A stretch of DNA of 16,255 nt, taken from the NCBI GenBank assembly GCA_023389255.1, contig JAEWER010000007.1, forward strand, positions 1 through 16,255. The letters run 5' to 3'. Below are positions 7,202-15,077 of the stretch, piece by piece; positions within the stretch are counted from its first letter, which is position 1; each line of letters starts with the position of its first letter. The stretch is from Bacillota bacterium. GTDB taxonomy: Bacteria > Bacillota > Clostridia > Saccharofermentanales > DTU023. The notes under the pieces are model-generated. The model did no database searches. It saw only the letters and a program-made list of their open reading frames with translations, and was not told where the DNA came from. Both the position numbers and the translations under genes were made by a program.

Positions 7202-8674
7202 ATGCAAGCAGATTTAAATAAAGTAGCGCCCAGTAACTCAGATGCAGTTAAGCCTCAACGTCGCAAGCCGAATTTAGCTAAGACCAAAGTTGAGATGCCG
7301 GTTCAAGATCCCATCGAACGTGGTAAAAACTTTTTTGAAGTAGCTACTGGATACACGGAAGATATGGCTGTGGAAGAAGCTACACGTTGTTTACAATGCA
7401 AACATATGCCTTGTGTTAGTGGTTGTCCGGTCAATGTACGTATTCCGGAATTCATTGCGCAGATTATCGAAAGAGATTTTGCTAAAGCTTATGAGGTTAT
7501 AACCAGCACCAATAATTTACCGGCTGTTTGTGGTCGTGTATGTCCCCAAGAAACGCAATGTGAAATGCATTGTGTCCGTGCTAAAAATGGTGAAGCTGTC
7601 GCTATTGGTAGATTAGAGAGATTTGTTGCTGATTGGTATCGCGAACATGGCACTGACAGGGTACCAGAAGTTAAAGCTAATGGTTTTAAAGTCGCTATTA
7701 TTGGTTCAGGACCTGCAGGTTTAACTTGTGCTGCCGACTTAGCCAAGGCAGGCTGTAAAGTTGTTATATATGAGGCCTTGCATTTAGCCGGTGGGGTATT
7801 GATGTATGGCATACCTGAATTTAGATTACCCAAAGTAATCGTACAAAAAGAAATTGCTAAGTTGCGTGAGTTAGGTGTTGAAATTAAAACCAATATGGTT
7901 ATTGGTCGTATTCAATCACTCGATGAGTTGCTAGAAGATGAGGGCTTTGATGCCGCCTTTATCGGTACTGGTGCAGGATTACCACGCTTTATGGGTATAC
8001 CTGGTGAGGGATTAAACGAAGTTTATTCAGCCAATGAATTCTTGACTCGCATTAACTTAATGCGTGCCTATGAATGGCCGAATGTAGATACACCGATAAG
8101 TATTGGTAATAATGTCGCCATCATTGGTGGTGGTAATGTAGCTATGGATGCTGCCAGATCCGCAAAGAGATTAGGGGCAGAAAATGTATACATCGTTTAC
8201 CGTAGATCAGAAGATGAATTACCCGCTCGTCATGAAGAAGTAGAACATGCCAAAGAAGAGGGTATTATCTTTAAGCTTTTATCCAATCCTAAGCGCTTAA
8301 TCGGCGATGAAGATGGCTGGGTTAAACAGATGGAATGTGTCGAAATGGGTTTAGGCGAACCAGATGAATCTGGCCGTCGTCGTCCTGTAGAGATACCTGG
8401 CTCAGAATTCATAATTGATGTTGATACAGTGGTAGTGTCCATTGGTACTTCACCCAATCCTCTGATGAAAGACACCACTGCAGAATTGAAAACACACAAG
8501 TGGGGTGGTATCATTGTCAACGAAGAAACCATGGCTACATCTAAACAGGCAGTATATGCTGGCGGAGATGCAGTAACCGGTGCCGCGACCGTAATTTTAG
8601 CGATGGGAGCGGGCAAAACGGCAGCCAAGGCTATAGTGGATTATCTACAGGATAAAAAACCAAAACTTGCATAA
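7202..8674 (+). CDS. nfnB: NfnB / GltD-like NADPH-binding iron-sulfur flavoprotein subunit
   Basis: The 490-residue protein is the large subunit of NfnAB, often annotated as NADPH-dependent glutamate synthase (GltA/GltD family). The N-terminal region carries the cluster-binding cysteines C63, C66, C71, C75 and C110, C114, C120, C124, which fit two [4Fe-4S] sites. An FAD-binding GSGPAGL lies at 168-174, an NADPH-binding GGGNVAMDAAR at 309-319, and a C-terminal YAGGDAVTGAATVILAMGAG (452-471) is the family FAD-closing block. The start follows AGGAGG with 5 nt spacing. No large glutamate synthase subunit is present, and the adjacent nfnA argues for the bifurcating complex in the cytoplasm. The coding region is intact and of usual length. 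Confidence 0.93.
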   Translation: MQADLNKVAPSNSDAVKPQRRKPNLAKTKVEMPVQDPIERGKNFFEVATGYTEDMAVEEATRCLQCKHMPCVSGCPVNVRIPEFIAQIIERDFAKAYEVITSTNNLPAVCGRVCPQETQCEMHCVRAKNGEAVAIGRLERFVADWYREHGTDRVPEVKANGFKVAIIGSGPAGLTCAADLAKAGCKVVIYEALHLAGGVLMYGIPEFRLPKVIVQKEIAKLRELGVEIKTNMVIGRIQSLDELLEDEGFDAAFIGTGAGLPRFMGIPGEGLNEVYSANEFLTRINLMRAYEWPNVDTPISIGNNVAIIGGGNVAMDAARSAKRLGAENVYIVYRRSEDELPARHEEVEHAKEEGIIFKLLSNPKRLIGDEDGWVKQMECVEMGLGEPDESGRRRPVEIPGSEFIIDVDTVVVSIGTSPNPLMKDTTAELKTHKWGGIIVNEETMATSKQAVYAGGDAVTGAATVILAMGAGKTAAKAIVDYLQDKKPKLA

Positions 8675-8686
8675 TGATTGAGCTTG

Positions 8687-8701
8687 AGAGCGACGTGCTC
8701 T
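8687..8701 (+). other. Small hairpin between nfnB and the YhaN-like gene
   Basis: AGAGC (8687-8691) pairs with GCTCT (8697-8701) around GACGT. No T-run follows, so it is not an intrinsic terminator. It lies just before the GAGGAG ribosome binding site (8709-8714) and may be an mRNA processing or stability element. Read-through from nfnAB into the next gene is therefore likely. Confidence 0.4.
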
Positions 8702-8719
8702 GCTCGTTGAGGAGATAGC

Positions 8720-11086
8720 GTGGGTCGCATCAAAGAGATTTACATCGAAAGATATAATCAATTTGATAACTTTACCGCACATTTTACTGAGGGTTTACAG
8801 CAGTTGAAATTGACTGCAACCGAACAGCGTGAATTGTGCGGTTTCTTTATGTTTATCTTTTATGGTAGACAAAACGAAGCTACCACACCCAGCAATATCG
8901 GTCCCAGACATATTTCACAAGAACGACAGACAACTATTTTTCAACTCGCAGATAAAGATAGTAAAGCAGAAGATAATAAAGGTCATGTGGGTGGCTTCAT
9001 TGTCTTTGCCATCGGTGAAACGGAGTATAAGGTTGCACGTTATCGAACTGAAGGTGGTGTTAACGATTTAGTAAGGTTGTGGCTGAAAAAACCAGGCGAA
9101 GAAGAGATTGACATTGATTTGTCCAACAAAACTGTATCACCTGGCAGAATGCTTTTTGGCACAGATGCTAGCACTTTCATTGATAACTTGTTTATTGATA
9201 CAGCAGCTGTAGTCGACAAAGAAACCAAGCAATTAACTGCTCTAAGTCGTAGTATTTTTATCGAAGAGTGGGCAGATCTTTACACAGAGATCAAAAAACA
9301 GACCGTATACGATCCAGAAAAATATAATAGTGCCAAAGAATTATTTGTGGCTGAAGCGAACAGTTTGCTCACTTTCAATGAGTCTGAATTGAGATCAGAA
9401 CTAAACTCGCAGATGCGCCAAAAGCATCACCTATCAGCCAAAGAGGCGTTGCCAGATCAAATAGAAAGTTTCATTGAGTTAAGAGTTCGCCAATATCGTT
9501 TTGAAGAACTCGGGGCAACTATTGATCAGCTAGAGAGAGAACACCAACAGTTGATGGTGAAGCTGAATGCACACGATCAAGTATCCTACATTAATCGTTA
9601 TCACTTTTTACAGCAATTACTTGAAGAACGAGAACAGGTACAGCAATTAATTGAGTATAAAAAGGCGCATAAGGAAATTGAAATAACGGATCAACAACTG
9701 TCGCATCTACTTGAATTATTACAAGAGATGATGGAGAGTTCACGTAAGTTTAAGGATGGATTGCGATTAGTCGAAGAAAAGGATCTAGAGTACAAAGCGC
9801 TGAAGCAAGATGGCAAATTAAACATTCATCGCACGATAGAAGCAGAAGAACAAGCAAGAGAAGCTAATAGACAGATTAAACGTGACGAACAATATCTCAA
9901 AAATCCTTTAGGGTTCAGTGGTTTCTTCAAAGTTTTAGCTGGATTTTTAGCTTTAACAGCACTCGTATTTTTTTGTTTGAGCCTGTGGGGATTCATCAAA
10001 CAGAACAATGATGGCTGGATCAGCATGATGGTGGCATGTCTAGCTAGTGGCGCTACGATTTTACTTTATCTGAAAGAAAAGAGTTCGCTCCAAAGTAGAA
10101 GACATCAATTGGTGGAAGATATCCAGCAAAATCGCAAACAGCGTAAGCAACAGTTACGAGATGTTGAAATATGGCGTAGTAAGGTTGTGGAATGCGAGAC
10201 CCGTCTTAATGCTCTAAGTCAAGAAATTCAAGCTATCGATGCACAAATTAATAAAACTGAAACTATTTACAATCAGAAACGCCAAGAGCTGAGTGAAGAA
10301 TTGAAACGTTGGTATCCCAATGTAGATGCTGACTCTGATCTCAAGGCGATGGTCAAAGTAATACAAGAAAAAGAAGCCAGTGTTTTGCATGATATACAGC
10401 GTTTAGAGCAATTGGAATTACGCATTGCAGAAGTGTCTGCTGGTGAGGAGCTGTACAGTCTACAGGAAAAAGCTCAGCATGCCGAAGAGTGGCTAAGTAA
10501 GAATAAGCAGGAAGCTGATGCCTATGTCGGCATAGAGATAAATGATCTTTTGCAAGAATTTAAGGAATTAGATAGCAAAATTGCGCAAAACAAGAGAAAC
10601 TACCAGCAACTCAAAAATGAACTGTGTAATTTATTGTCTATTGAAGGTAATTCCTCTGAAATGCCTCGTGATTTTATTGCAAGCAAGTGCCGTATAGCTG
10701 TGATCCATCATATTTCTAAAATACGTAGAGGTTATATTGAACATATTGCTCAATCCTTGCATAAATTTGTGCTAAAACATGCCAGCTTAGAGATGGAAGA
10801 GCTAAAACAGGCGGATAATAAGTACAAGATTAATGTTAAGCGTTTGAATGAAAATGCTGAATTGATGGAGCAAATACCCTCACACTTCTTGGAGATCAGC
10901 AGTGGCAATTTGCCTCTCTTCGTGACCAACCAGCACTTGTCAGCGACCTACTTGAAGAACTTATATAATTTGCTACAAGAACGTTTACCTGGCAGACAAC
11001 AACGTAAGCATCTGTATCCCAGCAATCAGTTAGAAACCACTTTGCAAGATCCCGATATTCAGTTGATTGAGATTGTTTTAATTTGA
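8720..11086 (+). CDS. YhaN/SMC-like coiled-coil membrane protein lacking a Walker A motif
   Basis: The 788-residue product has the layout of the YhaN (Rad50/SMC-like) family: an N-terminal globular part (1-210), coiled coil (about 215-395), two adjacent membrane helices (about 402-425 and 432-450), more coiled coil (about 455-640) and a C-terminal part. The opening MGRIKEIYIERYNQFDNF and FMFIFYGR (43-50) resemble YhaN, but where the P-loop (GxNEAGKST) belongs the protein reads QLKLTATEQRELC (28-40), with no GKS/T. At the C-terminus the signature region is degenerate (LEISSGNLPLFV, 723-734) and no Walker B block is visible. It may be a pseudo-ATPase with a structural role. The start is GTG after GAGGAG (8709-8714). 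The TGA stop lies inside the -35 box of the tRNA promoter. No SbcD/YhaO-like nuclease is adjacent. Family assignment is by eye; function is unknown. Confidence 0.6.
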   Translation: MGRIKEIYIERYNQFDNFTAHFTEGLQQLKLTATEQRELCGFFMFIFYGRQNEATTPSNIGPRHISQERQTTIFQLADKDSKAEDNKGHVGGFIVFAIGETEYKVARYRTEGGVNDLVRLWLKKPGEEEIDIDLSNKTVSPGRMLFGTDASTFIDNLFIDTAAVVDKETKQLTALSRSIFIEEWADLYTEIKKQTVYDPEKYNSAKELFVAEANSLLTFNESELRSELNSQMRQKHHLSAKEALPDQIESFIELRVRQYRFEELGATIDQLEREHQQLMVKLNAHDQVSYINRYHFLQQLLEEREQVQQLIEYKKAHKEIEITDQQLSHLLELLQEMMESSRKFKDGLRLVEEKDLEYKALKQDGKLNIHRTIEAEEQAREANRQIKRDEQYLKNPLGFSGFFKVLAGFLALTALVFFCLSLWGFIKQNNDGWISMMVACLASGATILLYLKEKSSLQSRRHQLVEDIQQNRKQRKQQLRDVEIWRSKVVECETRLNALSQEIQAIDAQINKTETIYNQKRQELSEELKRWYPNVDADSDLKAMVKVIQEKEASVLHDIQRLEQLELRIAEVSAGEELYSLQEKAQHAEEWLSKNKQEADAYVGIEINDLLQEFKELDSKIAQNKRNYQQLKNELCNLLSIEGNSSEMPRDFIASKCRIAVIHHISKIRRGYIEHIAQSLHKFVLKHASLEMEELKQADNKYKINVKRLNENAELMEQIPSHFLEISSGNLPLFVTNQHLSATYLKNLYNLLQERLPGRQQRKHLYPSNQLETTLQDPDIQLIEIVLI

Positions 11087-11112
11087 CACAATAACATTGA
11101 TTAAATTAAAAT
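11083..11112 (+). promoter_or_regulatory. Promoter of tRNA-Leu
   Basis: A perfect -35 TTGACA (11083-11088) is followed after 18 bp by TAAAAT (11107-11112). Transcription would start near 11119, a few bases before the mature tRNA. The TGA stop codon of the upstream gene (11084-11086) is embedded in the -35 hexamer. Confidence 0.8.
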
Positions 11113-11123
11113 ACGTTAGTCAT

Positions 11124-11208
11124 GCGACCATGGCGGAATTGGCAGACGCGCACGCTTGAGGTGCGTGTGGATAACACCGTGTGGGTTCGAGTCCCGTTGG
11201 TCGCACCA
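11124..11208 (+). tRNA. tRNA-Leu (anticodon GAG)
   Basis: The acceptor stem GCGACCA (11124-11130) pairs with TGGTCGC (11198-11204), followed by A and an encoded CCA. The anticodon stem CACGC/GCGTG closes the loop TTGAGGT with anticodon GAG at 11158-11160, which reads CUC and CUU leucine codons. The 13-nt variable arm (11168-11180) marks a type II tRNA. The T loop TTCGAGT is canonical. The gene is single, flanked by its own promoter and terminator. Confidence 0.97.
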
Positions 11209-11211
11209 GTT

Positions 11212-11250
11212 AAGGGGTAGAAATCGGACAACGGTTACTACTCCTTTTTT
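11212..11250 (+). terminator. Terminator after tRNA-Leu, in the leader of the PLP operon
   Basis: AAGGGGTAG (11212-11220) pairs with CTACTCCTT (11238-11246), with one G-T pair. After an A/A mismatch, five further pairs (11222-11226 with 11232-11236) close a 5-nt loop. A T-run follows to 11250. The ribosome binding site of the next gene starts immediately after it, so the element could also act as an attenuator. Confidence 0.85.
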
Positions 11251-11260
11251 CGAGGTTAGT

Positions 11261-12547
11261 ATGTTGCATGAATTCTATAGCCAGGCAGGCATAACAGGTG
11301 AGATTGTAAACTTGGCAAAAACAGCTGAGCAAAATTGTGCTCAACAATTCTTAGAGATCGAAGAGCGAAAGCAATATCATCAATTGCGAGTTAATCAAGC
11401 TTTTCACCAGCATGGATTACAGGCGAGTGATTTCGCTGGCTCAACCGGTTATGGTTATGATGATGGGGGAAGAGCTAGATTGGAAGCAGTGTGGGCAGAA
11501 CTCTTTGAGGCAGAAGCTGCATTGGTAAGACATCAGTTCAGCTCAGGTACACATGTTTTAGCAACATGCTTGAAAGCAATCTTACGCCCAGGTGATGAAT
11601 TGTTGATAGCCTCCGGCGAATTGTATGACACGCTTAAACCCACTCTAGGTATAGGGCAAACAACAGATAGTACCTCTTTAAAAGATTTTGGTATCACGTA
11701 TAAACAAATAGATCTAAAAGAAGACTTTTCGCTTGATATTCCAGCAGTGCTAGCCAACATTAATTCCCAAACTAAGATGGTATATATTCAAAAATCTAGA
11801 GGATACTCTTTGCGTCCAGCTCTAACTAATCAGCAAATCGCAGAATTGGTAAAAGCGGTAAAAGAGCAGTATTCCGAGCTCTGCATCATGGTTGATAACT
11901 GCTATGGTGAGTTTGTCGAGCTAACAGAACCAACTATGCACGGTGTGGATATTTGTGCAGGATCATTAATCAAAAATCCTGGCGGTGGGATAGCGCCGAC
12001 AGGCGGTTATGTGGTAGGCAAAAGCAAATACCTTGAGCTTGTAGCGCAACAATTTACAGCTCCCGGGGTAGGTAATCATATCGGTGCCACTACTACATTT
12101 AATCGCTTACTGTTTCAAGGATTGTACAGTGCACCACAGGCAGTAGCAGAAGCCCTGAAAATAGCTACTTTTACCGCAGAGTTACTCATGCTGGCTGGCT
12201 ACCAAGTTGAGCCCAAGCGACAAGATAAACGCGCTGATATCGTGCAAATAGTGCAATTAGCAAATGCCAAAGAACTCATAGTATATTGCCAAGCTATCCA
12301 AGAGATGGCAGCAGTAGATTCCATGTTTAAACCACAACCAGCACCGATGGCAGGTTACGATTGTGATATCATCATGGCATCGGGCTCATTTATTCAGGGT
12401 TCATCTATTGAGCTATCTGCAGACGGACCATTGAGAGAGCCATTCGCTGTTTTTCAGCAGGGTGGTCTCAGTTATGCGGTAGGCAGATTAGCCGTATGCA
12501 TGGCTCTACAAAATGTAGCTAAGTTAAAGGACGGTCAAGGTGATTAG
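11261..12547 (+). CDS. PLP-dependent methionine gamma-lyase / aluminium resistance family protein
   Basis: The 428-residue cytoplasmic protein belongs to the Cys/Met-metabolism-like PLP fold family annotated as aluminium resistance protein or methionine gamma-lyase family; the true substrate is not established. An N-terminal GSTGYGYDDGGR (60-71) and FSSGTHVL (93-100) fit the cofactor phosphate site, MVDNCYGEF (210-218) holds the Asp that contacts the pyridine nitrogen, and K238 in SLIKNPGGG is the likely Schiff-base lysine. The ATG at 11261 is chosen because GAGG lies 5 nt upstream and the family homology starts there; the open frame continues back into the tRNA but cannot be coding. The next gene overlaps its end by 8 nt. 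There is no room for a clear promoter between the tRNA terminator and this gene. Confidence 0.88.
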   Translation: MLHEFYSQAGITGEIVNLAKTAEQNCAQQFLEIEERKQYHQLRVNQAFHQHGLQASDFAGSTGYGYDDGGRARLEAVWAELFEAEAALVRHQFSSGTHVLATCLKAILRPGDELLIASGELYDTLKPTLGIGQTTDSTSLKDFGITYKQIDLKEDFSLDIPAVLANINSQTKMVYIQKSRGYSLRPALTNQQIAELVKAVKEQYSELCIMVDNCYGEFVELTEPTMHGVDICAGSLIKNPGGGIAPTGGYVVGKSKYLELVAQQFTAPGVGNHIGATTTFNRLLFQGLYSAPQAVAEALKIATFTAELLMLAGYQVEPKRQDKRADIVQIVQLANAKELIVYCQAIQEMAAVDSMFKPQPAPMAGYDCDIIMASGSFIQGSSIELSADGPLREPFAVFQQGGLSYAVGRLAVCMALQNVAKLKDGQGD

Positions 12548-13808
12548 ACGCAGACAAATACTCATAGCTCTACTTGTGGTTCTAGTAATTGGTTTAGGTA
12601 CTCTCTATTTTTGGCATTCCTCCAAAACAGTTAACCCTAACGACAAAGTTAAGCTCTCTTTTATTAACGAAGAATCTGTCGCTGATGAATACTATGTTCA
12701 CGCTTTAATCATGCGTGATAGCCATACCTTAAAAGCACCTAGTACTGGCATGCTGACATTTGAGAGAGCCACGGGTAATCGTCTAGCAAAAGATGAAAAT
12801 ATTGGCTATATACTTAGTTCAGATGAGCAAGAGCTATTTAAGAATCTGCGTGCAGTAAAAAGTGAAATGCTAGATCGTCAATATACAGTTGTTCATAATG
12901 GTGCGCATCAGCAAGCCGCAAATGTTTTCAAAGATTATGAAGTAGATGTTAGAAAAGCAGTTAGCGCTGTGTACGCAAGTAATCAACAAGATAATTTGCA
13001 AAATTTAGCTAACAGTCAAGAGGCTCTGAATTCTTTGTTGAATGAACGCAATAGTAAATTAGCTAAATATGACTTTAATGATGATCCCAAATTGGTAGAG
13101 CTAAAACAAAAGATTGCTGAGATGAACGATCATATCAAAGAACGCGGGACAGTTATCAAGGCAGGAAATGCAGGTGTTTTAGCCCACAATGTTTATGCCA
13201 GTGCAGAAGAAATCAAAACTGATGATTTAGAAAAGTGGACTGTAGATCAAGTTAAACGTTGGCAAGATGCGGAAGAAAGCAATGTGATTAATCATGAGGT
13301 TCAGGCGGGCGATCCGATCGGAACCCTAACCGATAGTAGCAGACAGTACTTTGCTTGCATCTTGACTAAGGATGTTGCAGATAAGATTCAAGAAGATACT
13401 GAAATAAAAGCAGAAGCCATGGATGGACTGTATAAGTTCAATGATTGCCATCTGGAGCGTTTGGAAAAAACGCCATTGGGTTCAATGCTGATTTTTAGAG
13501 CTGATGATTATTTTGAAGATCTTGTTGCTCACCATAATATTGAGCTGAAATTAAAACTTAATTCCCAGAAAGGATTAAAGGTGCCCTTGAGTGCACTTTT
13601 TAATCAAAACGGTAAAGTAGCTGAAATTTACTTAGTAACGGGTGGCATTGTTGTGAAAGCGCAGGTTGACGTAGTTGTGACTACCGAAGATAGCGCCATC
13701 ATAGCTTCACCTGAACAAAGTGAATTAAAAGTCCAAAAGGGCGATATGATAGTCATCAATCCCTCAAGTGCTAACGAGGGTCAAGTTATTGCTGATAACA
13801 GCAATTAG
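12540..13808 (+). CDS. HlyD-like membrane-anchored adaptor protein
   Basis: The 422-residue protein has a short basic N-terminus, one membrane helix (about 7-25) and a long extracytoplasmic part, so it is anchored with the bulk outside. Two half-motifs resembling lipoyl-type segments, LKAPSTGML (64-72) and IKAGNAGVLAH (206-216), flank a predicted helical hairpin (about 95-200). A beta-rich C-terminal region includes LKVPLSALF (346-354). This is the plan of HlyD/RND-type periplasmic adaptor proteins, which in Gram-positive bacteria often occur near yggS and sepF. The role is unproven and no ABC transporter partner is here. It starts with GTG, overlaps the previous gene by 8 nt, uses AAAGGA (12526-12531), and ends 4 nt before yggS, so the three are translationally linked. 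Confidence 0.72.
   Translation: MIRRRQILIALLVVLVIGLGTLYFWHSSKTVNPNDKVKLSFINEESVADEYYVHALIMRDSHTLKAPSTGMLTFERATGNRLAKDENIGYILSSDEQELFKNLRAVKSEMLDRQYTVVHNGAHQQAANVFKDYEVDVRKAVSAVYASNQQDNLQNLANSQEALNSLLNERNSKLAKYDFNDDPKLVELKQKIAEMNDHIKERGTVIKAGNAGVLAHNVYASAEEIKTDDLEKWTVDQVKRWQDAEESNVINHEVQAGDPIGTLTDSSRQYFACILTKDVADKIQEDTEIKAEAMDGLYKFNDCHLERLEKTPLGSMLIFRADDYFEDLVAHHNIELKLKLNSQKGLKVPLSALFNQNGKVAEIYLVTGGIVVKAQVDVVVTTEDSAIIASPEQSELKVQKGDMIVINPSSANEGQVIADNSN
13788..13805 (+). promoter_or_regulatory. Hairpin in the yggS translation initiation region
   Basis: ATTGCTG (13788-13794) pairs perfectly with CAGCAAT (13799-13805) around ATAA. It sits between a GAGGG at 13776-13780 and the yggS ATG at 13813, directly before the stop codon of the HlyD-like gene. 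Removing the hairpin would leave 14 nt, longer than ideal. Another weak AGG (13807-13809) lies close to the start. It may control coupling of the two genes. Confidence 0.5.
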
Positions 13809-13812
13809 GTTT

Positions 13813-14496
13813 ATGGAATTAGAGTCAAGAACCAACGAGATCAAACAACACTTAATCGAACTGTGGTCTGAACTGGAAGAATATCCTAGGGCTCGCTTGC
13901 TAGCTGTGAGTAAAAACTTCCCAGCTAGTGATATCCGAATTGCTCATTCTTTAGGGCAAAAGAGTTTTGCTGAGAATAGAGTTCAAGAACTGTTAGCTAA
14001 ACAAGCAGAATTAGCAACTTTGAGCGATATAAGCTGGCATTTAATTGGCACTTTGCAAGCTAATAAAGTGCGAAAAGTAGTGGGTAAAGTTGAGTTAATA
14101 CATTCGGTATCCTCGGTAGCACTACTTGAGCGCATAGAGCGAATTGCTGGGGAAGAAGCTGTAAAACAAGATTTACTGCTACAAGTGAAGCTGGCTAAAG
14201 ATGACAATAAACAGGGGTTAGGTGCTGAAGAAGTGCTCAATCTTTGTAAACTGCATTGGGATAATGTTGTTATCAGAGGGTTGATGTGTATTGCGCCAAA
14301 TTATGACAATAAAGAAGAAGCGAAGGCTGTATTTATGTCCGCAACTGAGTTGTGGCACAAGATGAGATCAGTGCTAGGAGAGCAATGCAATATCCTGTCC
14401 ATGGGGATGAGTGGTGACTACAAATATGCTTTAGAATGTGGAGCTACACATATTCGTATAGGATCACAAATTTTTGGTAAGAGAATTTATAAATAA
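13813..14496 (+). CDS. yggS: YggS/PROSC family PLP homeostasis protein
   Basis: The 227-residue cytoplasmic protein binds pyridoxal 5'-phosphate without known enzyme activity and buffers cellular PLP. The PLP lysine is K34 in LLAVSKN. Other family blocks are FAENRVQEL (52-60), WHLIGTLQANKVR (75-87), GLMCIAP (156-162) and the phosphate-binding C-terminal block LSMGMSGDYKYAL (195-207) with THIRIGSQIFGKR (212-224). I chose ATG 13813 because it gives the usual length and N-terminus; the open frame extends 15 codons upstream within the HlyD-like gene. The ribosome binding site is weak or displaced behind a hairpin, so translation probably depends on coupling. Its place after a PLP enzyme and before sepF fits known Firmicutes order (ylmE in Bacillus). 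Confidence 0.95.
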   Translation: MELESRTNEIKQHLIELWSELEEYPRARLLAVSKNFPASDIRIAHSLGQKSFAENRVQELLAKQAELATLSDISWHLIGTLQANKVRKVVGKVELIHSVSSVALLERIERIAGEEAVKQDLLLQVKLAKDDNKQGLGAEEVLNLCKLHWDNVVIRGLMCIAPNYDNKEEAKAVFMSATELWHKMRSVLGEQCNILSMGMSGDYKYALECGATHIRIGSQIFGKRIYK

Positions 14497-14497
14497 T

Positions 14498-14527
14498 TTG
14501 CCAATGAGATGATTTTTTCATTATACT
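14498..14527 (+). promoter_or_regulatory. Promoter of sepF
   Basis: TTGCCA (14498-14503) matches 5 of 6 bases of the -35 consensus. TATACT (14522-14527) matches 5 of 6 of the -10, after an 18-bp spacer. It begins right after the yggS stop codon, so sepF (and probably coaW) can be expressed independently of the upstream operon. Confidence 0.75.
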
Positions 14528-14555
14528 TAAGCAGACATAACCTACGGAGGAGCTT

Positions 14556-15044
14556 ATGGGTTTATTTGACAAAGTTCTGGGAAACAGAGACTACTACGAT
14601 GAATTTGAGGATGAGTTCGAAAATGAATCGGACTTCGGAGCAGAAACTAAGGAGACTGCACCGATAACAAAACAGCCAGAGCGTCAACAAGGCAAGGTTC
14701 AACGCCGAGTCGTAAGTCAAACTACTGAACCACAGAAAATTGTCAATGTGGCACCTAGTCATCAACAAGAAGTAGTAATTGTAGAACCGAGAAACCATAC
14801 TGACGCCCAGAAGATTTGTAATGATTTAAAAGCAGGGCGCACAGTTATTTGTAATCTAGAGAGAATTGATCCAGTAATTACTCAGCGGGTTATTGATTTC
14901 ATTTTAGGTGGTACATTCTCGCTCAACGGCAAAGTCACAACAATTTCTAATAGCACGATCTTTGTAATTACTCCGAGCAATGTTGCTGTTACCGATCAGA
15001 TAACTCTGAACAAGATGGCAGAGCAAAATAAAGAACAAGAATAG
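14556..15044 (+). CDS. sepF: Cell division protein SepF
   Basis: The 162-residue protein is the membrane tether and bundling factor of FtsZ in the divisome of Gram-positive bacteria. The N-terminus MGLFDKVLG is the amphipathic membrane-binding helix. An acidic, disordered linker (about 12-70) follows, then the SepF core (about 72-147) with VVIVEPRNHTDAQKICNDL, GRTVICNLERID and FILGGTFSLNGKV, where the conserved glycines support dimer and polymer contacts. The start follows a strong GGAGGAG with short spacing. It has its own promoter just downstream of yggS. The ylmG, ylmH and divIVA genes that usually follow in Firmicutes are absent; coaW follows instead, with the coaW SD starting at the sepF stop codon. 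Confidence 0.95.
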   Translation: MGLFDKVLGNRDYYDEFEDEFENESDFGAETKETAPITKQPERQQGKVQRRVVSQTTEPQKIVNVAPSHQQEVVIVEPRNHTDAQKICNDLKAGRTVICNLERIDPVITQRVIDFILGGTFSLNGKVTTISNSTIFVITPSNVAVTDQITLNKMAEQNKEQE

Positions 15045-15077
15045 AGGAGGGCGATCATAAGGTCGCCTTTTATTATG
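15044..15077 (+). promoter_or_regulatory. Split ribosome binding site of coaW: SD-hairpin-AUG
   Basis: GAGGAGG (15044-15050) is followed by GCGAT (15051-15055) pairing with GTCGC, with one T-G wobble, to 15066, then eight bases and the ATG at 15075. The linear SD-AUG gap is 24 nt; without the 16-nt hairpin it is 8 nt. The stem can extend into the SD (15048-15050 with 15067-15069), so SD masking is an alternative state. The T-rich sequence after the stem could also make it a weak terminator or attenuator behind sepF. Confidence 0.7.

Noticed and set aside
11156..11260. N-terminal extension of the methionine gamma-lyase family frame into the tRNA-Leu gene
   Set aside because: It would overlap the tRNA anticodon arm and the terminator; family homology and an SD support ATG 11261.
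13768..13812. 15-codon upstream extension of yggS
   Set aside because: It lies inside the HlyD-like gene, has no family similarity, and ATG 13813 gives the expected YggS N-terminus and length.
14503..14522. Terminator after yggS (AATGA/TCATT)
   Set aside because: The stem is 5 bp, AT-rich, with a 10-nt loop and no T-run after it; the region is better explained as the sepF promoter.
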